Source: Symbiodinium natans
Taxonomy: Eukaryota; Sar; Dinophyceae; Suessiales; Symbiodiniaceae
NCBI GenBank assembly: GCA_905221605.1
Contig: CAJNDS010002386.1
Span: 388,943 to 452,942, forward strand
Length of the DNA stretch: 64,000 nt
Reading direction: 5' to 3'
A program made the translations under genes and the position numbers. The notes beneath the pieces are model-generated. The model was not told the origin of the DNA and made no database searches. It saw nothing but the letters and a program-made list of their open reading frames with translations. Shown here in pieces: positions 56,541 through 64,000 of this stretch. Numbering within the stretch: the first letter of the stretch is position 1; every line of letters begins with the position of its first letter.

Positions 56541-59500
56541 TTGCATTTGCAGGCGCGCAGCTGTTGTCTTTTTGCCGCGCGCTCTCACTCTTCTAGTTGT
56601 CGCTTTCTTTGCCCTTTTGGCAAGGCGCTTTTGGCCTTTGCTTTGGCCCTGCTTGCGGTGTTGTTGCGGCAGGTCGGGCAGAGTCGCACGCGGCTTTGCC
56701 CCGGCTCTTCTTGCCATTGTCGCTTGCATTTGACGCAGGTCTGCCACCCTTTCGTCCATTCTTTCCCAGTGCTGCAGTTGAGACAGCTTCGTGTGTCTGT
56801 TTTGTGGGCTGCACTGTTTGGGAGGGATTCTTTACACGACTTGCAAGTAAACCATCCTGTTCTGCTCCGCTTTGCTTTCCCGCTCATTTTCAGCTGGCAG
56901 TCTTTGCAGGCGATGCAATGCGGCGGCATGGTGAGCATGGTGCTGGAGAAGTCCTTCGCCGGGCGGGTCTCGCGGCAGACGCTGCAGGTCAGGGTAGGCT
57001 TGGCCTTGACGCAGGTCAGGCACTGCCGGAGGGAAGGCGTCCTCGATTTTCTCCATGTTGCAGGCCGCGCAGGTGTGCTTCTTCCGTTTGCCGGGCTGGA
57101 AGCTGCGGTCCGCGCGCTTCTTCTTCTCGCACGCCAGGCACGTGGCCGGGCGGTTGGCCCTTGCCTTCTGCCACTGCGCGTCCGCGAAGAGGTTCAGCGG
57201 CTTGGCTCTCCGGCAGGCTTCGCAGGGGGCGCTGGGCCAGGTGGCCTCGCGGAAGGCGTCCAGGTTCAGCTCGCCGCGGAGCCTTTGGAGCAGCTTCGCG
57301 ACGCCCTCGGGCGGGCCGCGCTGGTAGAGCCAGGCCGGGAAGGCGCGCAGGATCAGCACGTCCTCGCGGCTGCGGACGCGGCTGGCGACCACGGTGCCGT
57401 AGGAGACGTGGGTCCGGCGGTGGATGTTGAAGTCCAGCAGCACCGCGCTCCTCGCATTTTGCTTCTTCGGGCGTGTTTCTGCTGTTTTTTTTTTGGGGGG
57501 CTTCAGTATATACATGTTTGTCGTCGCTGGGCGACGCGCGCGTGCTTAGAACAACGACGGCATCACATATGGTTGCGGGCGGAGGCGCAACGTCTTGCCT
57601 TGGCTGCTGTGGGCCGTGATGGCGAAGGCGGGCACCAGGGGCAGCTGCGTTCTGGAGACGGCCAGCACGGGGTTCTTCCTGCCCTTGTCGAGCTTCCACG
57701 TGCGCTTTACCGGCTCGATCGGGTAGAGGCCTTTCTCCGTGGATCCGTCCAGCGTCCAATCGGCATCCTTGAACTTCACGTACCTGCGTCTTTTTTCGCG
57801 AGACGTGGTCTTTTCTGGGTGCGGCTACATGTGTGCAGTGGCTTGTTCTTCCCCTGCTTGCTTGTTTTACGGGCATGTGTGTGTGTGTGCGGGCCGAGTC
57901 GCACGATGCGCGGCTGCTGGTCGTTCTCTGGCTAGTCCCAGGAGTGCACGTGGGCCATGCGGCCCTTGAGGAGCGCCTGCTCGGAGCGGTCCACGTGCTG
58001 CGTGAGCGCCACGGGCATGCCGATGGCCAGGGGCAGCATGCCGCAGAGGCCCTCCGTGTCCATGTCGTGGTACTGGAGCCAGCGGAGCTTGGCGTCCTTG
58101 TCGCAGGCCTGGGTCTGGAGGACCTTGGAGAGCGCCTTGTCCTTGGCCACGGACCAGCGCAGGGGCGTCTCGGCCGCGCGGGCGTAGCCCGCGGCCCGGT
58201 CCTTGTTTATTTGATATTTGGCGTCGTTGTTCGCCACGATCACCGTTCCCGTCACGAACTTCATGTCTTGCAGCCTGGGGTCGTCGGGCCCATCGATGAC
58301 CCGCTGCCTGGAGGCCCGTTCCTCGGAGCTGAGGGTGCAGCCCTCCACGGGCCTGCCGTGCAGATACTTGTGGTTCTTGTCCGACAGGTAGCCCTCTCGC
58401 AGCTCGTCCACCACCTTGGTGTTTTTTTGCTTTTCTTATTCTTGTTTGCTGGTGTCTGCGCGTGCTTGTGCATGAGATCCTGGTCACAATGCTTGAACTT
58501 CGTTTGCGTTTCTGTTTTGAGAGGCGTTCCGATGCGCGTGCTGGCCTCGTTCCACCACTCGTCCTTGCAACGCTCGCGCTCCACCAGCTCGGTGACGCCC
58601 TGGACCGCCCCGTTCCAGAAGAGCTCCTGGCCGTGCTGGATGAGCGGGTCCGGCGGCGGCGCGTGGTCTCCCACGGCCTCAGGCTGGCCGGGATCTCCGC
58701 GATGCCGCCGCCCTCGGGCGGGGGCAGCTGGGCGAAGTCGCCCGTGAAGAGCACGTTGACGCCGCCGAAGGGCCGGGGCCGGTTGGTTTTGGGGTCGATC
58801 TTCCACTCGTCCGCCGCGGGCTTGGCGCTTCGGATCCGCTGGTCCATTTGGGCGAGCAGGCGCGCGCTCACCATGCCGATCTCGTCCACGATCAGCCAGC
58901 GCCAGAAGGCCATCTGCTTCGTGGTGTCGGGGGCCGGGGGCTTGTCGAGGCTGTAGCGGTCCATGCTGATGCCGCAGGCCTTGTGGATGGTGTGGCCCCG
59001 CACGTCCGCGGCGTTCGTGGCCTGGAAGGCGGCCACCTCGAAGTCGATGCCCTGCCTGAAGCCCAGCACTTCCTCGAAGAGCTCGCGGACGAACTTCAGC
59101 GAGTGGGACTTGCCGGTGCCGGGCGAGCCGTGCAGCTGCCACACGAGCGGCTCCGTGCTCTTGAGCGCGGTGTCCTCCAGCCGGTCCTCTTCCGTCAGCA
59201 GGCCGTTTTCGACGATGATCCGCTCGACCACCAGGCCCACGGCTTCGCGCTACTTGGCGTTCATGGGCTCCTCGACGAAGCGGGTCTTGTCGAGCCAGTC
59301 CCGGAGCAATTTGGCCGTGACGACGCGCTGCGGGTTCACCGCCGGTCGGCCTTGCGGGCCGTGGAGCCCGACGAAGTTCTGGGGCTGCGCACGGGCGCTG
59401 CGCGCGCCGGAGGCGCGGGCCGCGGCGAGGAAGCGGGCCGGATTCTGGACGCCCTGGATCCCCTCCATGCGTCGCCGCTGCTCCTGCGCGACGTCTCGCA

Positions 59501-60334
59501 GGTTCCGACTTTCTTCGGCGCCGTCGCGCCAGACGTCCTTGGAGAGGTCGAACATCTGCGCGGTGAGTCGGCGTTGGGTGCTCGTCTCCTCGTCCCTTTG
59601 CCGGTTCTCCTGCTCGTCGTCGCCGGCCTCTGCCTCGTTGCTTCCCTTGATGCGCGTGGCGATGGCCTTTTTCAGATCTTCCGGGTCCAGGCGCTGCAGC
59701 TGGTCCTCCGCGAAGTCGTTGTCGCTGTTGTTTGCCAGGTCGTCTTCCAGCTGGTACTGGCGGGGCCGGCAGTAGACGAAGGCGTAGTTCGTGGCGTAGC
59801 GCCGCACCTCCTCGGTGGGGAAGCCGTGCCGCGCGATCCGCGCACTGAGGGCCTCGCGCCAGCTGCTCATGTGCCGCGGGCGCAGGTCGCCGATGTAAGG
59901 CACCTCGTCTGTGGCGTCCTCGACGTTGCTGGTCCAGGGCCAGAAGAGTAGCAGGAGCTTCTTGGCATTCTCCTCGTCGCTCTTGCTTCCCAGGGCGCCG
60001 AAGATCACGGGCACGTGGGGTCTTTTGCGAGGCGCGACGACCCAGTCGTGCCGGTGCTTCTGCGCCGGGCCTCCCGTGCCGAGCGGCATCCAGTCCTCGC
60101 CGCCGCACTCCTTGATGCTGTAGGCTCGCCGGGATGGAAGTGTTTCTGCGACACTCCTGCCTCGGCTTTGGCCAGGCCGCTCTCTGTGAGCAGGGCGTGG
60201 TAGTCTCCGTCCTCAGCGTTGTCTTGAGCTTCGCGCGTCCAGGGGTGTTTGGCCATCTGACAGTGATAGTGCCGAGCGAACTCGTAGATGGACAGGGCTT
60301 GCGTTTGGGGACATCGGCCTCGGTGCCCGTACAC
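56541..60334 (-). pseudogene. Helitron/Pif1-type helicase gene, truncated at 5' end
   Basis: Multi-exon minus-strand gene. The N-terminal part (60334-59253) starts ALSIYEFARHYHCQMAKHPW and includes PHVPVIFGAL and LLLFWPW, matching the region that precedes the helicase in Helitron-like proteins. An in-frame TAG at 59250-59252 interrupts it. Then come the Pif1 motifs: GSPGTGKS (59106-59129), LIVDEIGM (about 58872-58895) and LFTGDFAQLPPP. A frame break near 58665 is followed by GAVQGVTELVERERCKDEWW. Exons at 58415-57932 (IGMPVALTQHVDRSEQALLKG) and 57779-57546 (AITAHSSQGKT) complete the helicase. The last exon (57500-56541) has DFNIHRRTHVSYGTVVASRVR and a long array of CxxC zinc-ribbon pairs. The 5' end stops at a TTTAGGG array. 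One nonsense codon and one frameshift suggest a pseudogene. Confidence 0.75.
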
Positions 60335-60342
60335 GGTCCAAG

Positions 60343-60470
60343 TTTAGGGTTTAGGGTTTAGGGTTTAGGGTTTAGGGTTTAGGGTTTAGGGTTTAGGGTT
60401 TAGGGTTTAGGGTTTAGGGTTTAGGGTTTAGGGTTTCGGGTTTAGGGTTTAGGGTTTAGGGTTTAGGGTT
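60343..60470 (+). repeat. Interstitial TTTAGGG array 4
   Basis: About 18 units with one TTTCGGG variant. It directly abuts the truncated 5' end of the minus-strand helicase. Confidence 0.97.
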
Positions 60471-60661
60471 CAGCATCTCAAGTTCGAGCATTCACTAGTC
60501 AAGCAGCTTGTCAAGCGTTGGAATAAAACCCACCCACCCAAGAAACCCATAACATTGAGAAAATACAAAGTTCACTCAATACATTCCCAGTAGGCTTAAA
60601 GCCCAAGGTCCAGCGGGCCCAAAACCCGAAATCCAACTCTCAAACTTCCTCACGTGATGGA
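60471..60661. other. Short non-coding spacer
   Basis: Nothing recognised between the telomere-like array and the G-rich tract. Confidence 0.5.
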
Positions 60662-60674
60662 TTGGGGGGTCCAG

Positions 60675-60870
60675 TTGGCCCAAAATCGCGGGGTTGGGGG
60701 TGGGGGGTGTGGGTGGGGGGGGGGTGTGGGGGGGGTGGGGGGGGGTTGGGGGGGGTGGGGGGGGGGTGGGGGGGGTGGGGGGGGTGGGGGGGGTGTGTGG
60801 TTGGGGGGTGGGGGGGTGGGGGGGGTTGTGGGGGGGTGGGGGTGTTGGGGGGGGTGTGGTGGGGGGGTGA
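60675..60870. repeat. G-rich GGGGTG tract
   Basis: About 200 bases of G runs broken by T. The Gly/Trp/Val plus-strand and Pro-rich minus-strand frames over it are artefacts. It is the likely truncation point of the following gene. Confidence 0.95.
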
Positions 60871-60874
60871 GAGG

Positions 60875-63865
60875 CGACAGCTCCGAAGAGGAGGCCGAGT
60901 TCGAGGAGAATGCGCAGGACGGGAGCAGTCGTGGCGCCAAAGCTTCAAGTCCAGCTTCCTCGCCAAAGTCTTCTCGGGAGTGATTGGCTACGGCGCAGAT
61001 TGGAAGCTTGCCCAATTCGTCTACGACCTGTGGCTTTGGAGCAGCCTCGGGGGGGCCAAGCACTGCGCCGGCGCCTCGCTTCGAAGGGCCCTGGCCGGCA
61101 GAAACTTCTCGCCCGTGTATTGGCACAACGCGCATGCGGCGCTGGTGGACCTGGTGAAGCAGATCGGCCTTCCTGCGCTCTTCATCACCGTGTCGCCCTT
61201 CGAGCCGTCTGCCCCGTACCATGTATGGTTGGAAGACGAGCTCAAGAAGATGCTGCGCACCCGAACCAACCTCCCAGCTGCAGAGACCTTCCACCTGGCG
61301 CACCTTCTGACTCAAGTCGCCGAAGGACTCATATGTGGCACCAACAAGCGAAACCTCCAAGCGAAGCATCGGTGCTGGCGAGAGCACGTGCTGGCAGCCG
61401 CCGATGGCGGCCAGACAGAGACGGTGGTCGAGATCTTCGGTCGACTGGAGTTCCAGGATGGTAAACGAAAACGTCATGTAAGGGAACCACAGAACTACCA
61501 TGGATCTGGTCGCGCGCACCTGCACCTTTTAGTTTGGATGAAGAACATGTCGGCCGTGGACTGGTCCAACATCCTGCGAGCCGATCTGGCAGAAGATGAG
61601 CCGGAGATGAGGGACTTGGTCGAGGACTCACAATTGGACTACGACAGCAGCGCCTGGCCTTTGCGAGCAGACCCGACGACCTTCGACAAGGCCAGCAGCC
61701 GCATCTTGCTACACCATCCGCACAACGCCAAGGCGGCACACGTCAGAGCTTTCTTATCCGACGTCATAGCAGCCATGCAGTGCCACATGGATGTGCTGAC
61801 AGGTGATGGGCGTGCTCTGCTGCTCCAGTATGTTGCCAGCTACGCAGCGAAGTTCAGCGACTCCTTCGCCACGACCTGGCTGAACGAAGAAGCGTCGGCG
61901 TACCACTTGGCGCGGAGGATCCTGTCGGAATACCACCCGCTCGAGCCCGAGATGTGGCTGCAGCTGGGCGCGCAGTTCTTCCGGCAGGTCATCGCGACCC
62001 CTGTGATGCGGCGCCTCAGTGTGCGGTGTCCCTGGACCGGCCCGCCCGGCGAGTGGGAGAAGAGGTACATGGAATGCGAGTGGCGCGAAGATGACTGCAC
62101 GTTGCTGGAATACATGCGTCTGTCCAACAAGGACGGGCGTCAGCGATCCAAGTTGCGCGGTGGAGGCCGTCGCCGTGTGGCTGTCGCTGCTCAGCTGCAC
62201 AGCCGACTCAAGGACTCGTTCTACGGGCAATGGCTCCTTCTCAATGTGCCGTTTCGGCAGGTCGATGAGCTCTGGGACAACCGTGTATTGCGTGTGCCGG
62301 AAGGTTACCGCATGCTGGCCTTGTGTCTTCTTCGACGCCCTGGCCTGTGGCGACGACCGCTGGAAGTTCAACGGGAGCTGCAGCTGGAAGGGTATCGGGA
62401 CGCGCACGTCCGCAACATCCTGGCCATGCTGGAGGCACACACGGCCGTCGTTGATGCCTACTTCTCTGGGGCACTCAACGTGGAGGACGACCCGGTGCCC
62501 ATCCCGGGCTTGTTTGCCGCGCCCGAACTGGGGTTTCGCGGGGCGCTGGATCCCGAGCAAGTGACTGTGGTGGACAACGTCAGGGAAATGGTCAAGTGGG
62601 CCGTGCAGAGGCGGTATCCGGACGAGGCCACGGCCGAGGACTTGCGCAACTTCACTGAAACTCACTCGGAGAGCGCGCCTCGCACGGGGCGGCCGCTGTG
62701 CATCCTGGGGCCAGCGGGCAGTGGCAAGTCCACATGCGTGGAGGTCGCCATTCGCCGCGCTGTGGAGGCTGTCGCTCATGTGGGCGTCGCCTGCCCTACT
62801 GGGGTGTTGGCCAGCAGCTATAGGGAGAAGTTCCCGGACCTCGACGTGGACACCCTCCACGGCATGTTCTTGTTACACAAGCCTGAGAACGAAACCTGGG
62901 ATGCCATGACCTTCTTCGACCTGGTCGTCATCGACGAGGTCGGGCAGCTTTCCAAGTCGACGTTCGAGCGCCTGCTGCGCCTCTGGGACAACGCCGAGCG
63001 AAGGCCGGCCCTGGTGCTCGTCGGGGATTTCCACCAGCTGCGGGGCATGGACTCCACACGCGCTTTGGACAGTCTCCGCTGGCGATCGCAGGTCGTGGTG
63101 CGGCATCTGAAGACCATGCGTCGCTGTAAATGCTCGGAGCTGCGCTGGAAACTCGAGCTGCTGCGCACGGCCAAGCCCTCCAGGCAACAGCTGCTGAACT
63201 TGATACGGGGGCATCGCGCAATGCCGGATAGACCCGGAGTGTCGCCAGATCCCACTGTGCTGGACATGCGAGACATGCTTGCGGAAACCCCGAAAAGCAC
63301 CTTTGTGACAATCACCAGGCGCAATGCCGCCCTACTGAACGAGCTGGCCATTGATGCCTTGTTCGGCGAGTCGGAGCCTGTTTGCATTGTGCCTGGGGAT
63401 CCGGAAAGCAACGTCGACAACTACGGTCCCGGGGGAAAATTGATAGATTGCCACCCCGCGCAAATCCCGGTCCACATAGGCATGCGGGTTACCCTCACTC
63501 GGAACGTCAACAAGGAGCTGCACTTCGTGAATGGCATGACTGCCGAGGTGGTGGACGTCCAGCAACACTGCGTGGTGGTGCGCACCCGGGTCGGCAACAT
63601 CGTCACGGTGTTCCCGTACACAGACGACGAGTTCGAGGTGAACGGGGAACAGTGCAGGGTGACCTACCTGCCTCTTCGACTAGGTTACGCCGTCACGTTG
63701 CAGAAGGTGCAAGGCGCCACTCTCGACCACGTGACCATATGGCTGGATGTTGCGAATGTGGAAGCTGCTGGCTACGTAGCACTCTCACGCGTCCAGCGAG
63801 ATGCCGATTGGCGATTCATCGGTCATGTCACTCCTCACCATTTCACACCAGCTAGAGGTGTATAG
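60875..63865 (+). CDS. Helitron-type Rep (HUH Y2) fused to Pif1 helicase, 5'-truncated
   Basis: An uninterrupted frame of about 995 codons downstream of the G-rich tract. A Helitron-like N domain begins with VIGYGADWKLAQFVYDLWLWSS and LPALFITVSPFE. The HUH motif is HLHLLVW (61517-61537) and the two-tyrosine motif is YVASYAAK (61829-61852), with Y-x3-Y-x2-K spacing as in Helitron Rep proteins, which nick and join DNA during rolling-circle transposition. The Pif1/RecD-like helicase follows: GPAGSGKS (62707-62730), VVIDEVGQ (about 62926-62949), LVGDFHQL, HIGMRVTLTRNVN, then GYAVTLQKVQGATLD and AGYVALSRVQRD. The frame extends back to 60662 only through poly-G, so the true N-terminus is missing or in an upstream exon. 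No intron is needed, unlike the minus-strand relative. All key motifs are intact, so the domains may be active or recently active. Helitron ends (5' TC, 3' CTRR) were not located. Confidence 0.8.
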   Translation, partial: RQLRRGGRVRGECAGREQSWRQSFKSSFLAKVFSGVIGYGADWKLAQFVYDLWLWSSLGGAKHCAGASLRRALAGRNFSPVYWHNAHAALVDLVKQIGLPALFITVSPFEPSAPYHVWLEDELKKMLRTRTNLPAAETFHLAHLLTQVAEGLICGTNKRNLQAKHRCWREHVLAAADGGQTETVVEIFGRLEFQDGKRKRHVREPQNYHGSGRAHLHLLVWMKNMSAVDWSNILRADLAEDEPEMRDLVEDSQLDYDSSAWPLRADPTTFDKASSRILLHHPHNAKAAHVRAFLSDVIAAMQCHMDVLTGDGRALLLQYVASYAAKFSDSFATTWLNEEASAYHLARRILSEYHPLEPEMWLQLGAQFFRQVIATPVMRRLSVRCPWTGPPGEWEKRYMECEWREDDCTLLEYMRLSNKDGRQRSKLRGGGRRRVAVAAQLHSRLKDSFYGQWLLLNVPFRQVDELWDNRVLRVPEGYRMLALCLLRRPGLWRRPLEVQRELQLEGYRDAHVRNILAMLEAHTAVVDAYFSGALNVEDDPVPIPGLFAAPELGFRGALDPEQVTVVDNVREMVKWAVQRRYPDEATAEDLRNFTETHSESAPRTGRPLCILGPAGSGKSTCVEVAIRRAVEAVAHVGVACPTGVLASSYREKFPDLDVDTLHGMFLLHKPENETWDAMTFFDLVVIDEVGQLSKSTFERLLRLWDNAERRPALVLVGDFHQLRGMDSTRALDSLRWRSQVVVRHLKTMRRCKCSELRWKLELLRTAKPSRQQLLNLIRGHRAMPDRPGVSPDPTVLDMRDMLAETPKSTFVTITRRNAALLNELAIDALFGESEPVCIVPGDPESNVDNYGPGGKLIDCHPAQIPVHIGMRVTLTRNVNKELHFVNGMTAEVVDVQQHCVVVRTRVGNIVTVFPYTDDEFEVNGEQCRVTYLPLRLGYAVTLQKVQGATLDHVTIWLDVANVEAAGYVALSRVQRDADWRFIGHVTPHHFTPARGV

Positions 63866-64000
63866 AGGCACAATCTCGCGCTGGTTCACTGTGCTTGCCC
63901 ACTACCTTATGTACAGATTTGGTGGCTGCGGCAAGGCTAGAACCGATGGACAGGACATGAGGTGACAGGCGAGCGTTGGAAAACACCATAGCGTCGCTTT
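63866..64000. other. Downstream flank of the Rep-helicase gene
   Basis: No gene or terminator-like hairpin recognised to the end of the window. Confidence 0.5.

Overview
The window looks like nuclear DNA of a dinoflagellate, of Symbiodiniaceae or a related type. The signs are GC-rich host sequence with long uninterrupted exons, tandem RCC1-like TWG/DGSV repeats, a very large intron, decayed non-LTR retrotransposons, Helitron/Pif1-type helicase genes, TTTAGGG interstitial telomere-like arrays, and a cox1-derived insert of dinoflagellate mitochondrial character. I see no rRNA, tRNA, CRISPR array or bacterial operon. All identifications come from reading translations and motifs; no database search was possible.

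Layout. 1-404 is the end of an RCC1-like repeat gene. 2260-5441 and 28448-30431 read as the two halves of one Patched/NPC1/RND-type sterol-sensing membrane protein. They are separated by about 23 kb with a usable GTGAGC donor and an AG|G acceptor, and a short third exon is possible at 30493-30705. The putative intron holds simple repeats (CAA, GC, CT), a dispersed GMGCATCAK motif, a 180-bp inverted repeat, two damaged non-LTR retrotransposons, and a roughly 12.4-kb AT-rich block (about 15429-27870).

The AT-rich block is the main discovery. It is an endogenous Polinton-like virus (PLV) or virophage-like element. It carries the C-terminal half of a FtsK/HerA-type packaging ATPase, a GIY-YIG nuclease, a long fibre protein with an S74-type chaperone end, a major capsid protein with a single internal stop, a GHSLG lipase-like protein, an intact minor capsid (penton) protein, several small basic or zinc-binding proteins, and a decayed replication protein. 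Most genes carry one to a few frameshifts or stops while flanking host exons are clean, so it reads as a degrading viral insertion inside a host intron. Both borders lie in simple sequence, and the left border cuts the ATPase gene.

Downstream of the Patched-like gene, 30.7-36.2 kb is largely gene-free duplicated sequence. From 36.3 to 44.1 kb there is a degenerate tandem array with three copies of an alpha/beta-hydrolase (thioesterase-like) gene, one apparently intact and two decaying. 44.39-45.46 kb holds a truncated LINE (RNase H plus the start of RT). 45.62-46.44 kb is a nuclear insert of mitochondrial cox1 with a hairpin inside it. 46.6-47.45 kb is a retroelement gag-like fragment.

From 47.4 to 54.6 kb the sequence is subtelomere-like: TTTAGGG arrays, degenerate CCCTTCTAAA tracts, a shared adjoining repeat, a foldback element and a satellite of about 232 bp built around a perfect 26-bp palindrome. 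54.9-60.3 kb (minus strand) is a Helitron/Pif1-type helicase gene with a tandemly duplicated 3' part, a premature stop and its 5' end cut off at another telomere-like array. 60.9-63.87 kb (plus strand) is a second, uninterrupted Helitron-type Rep (HUH, two-tyrosine) plus Pif1 helicase ORF whose 5' end runs into a G-rich tract.
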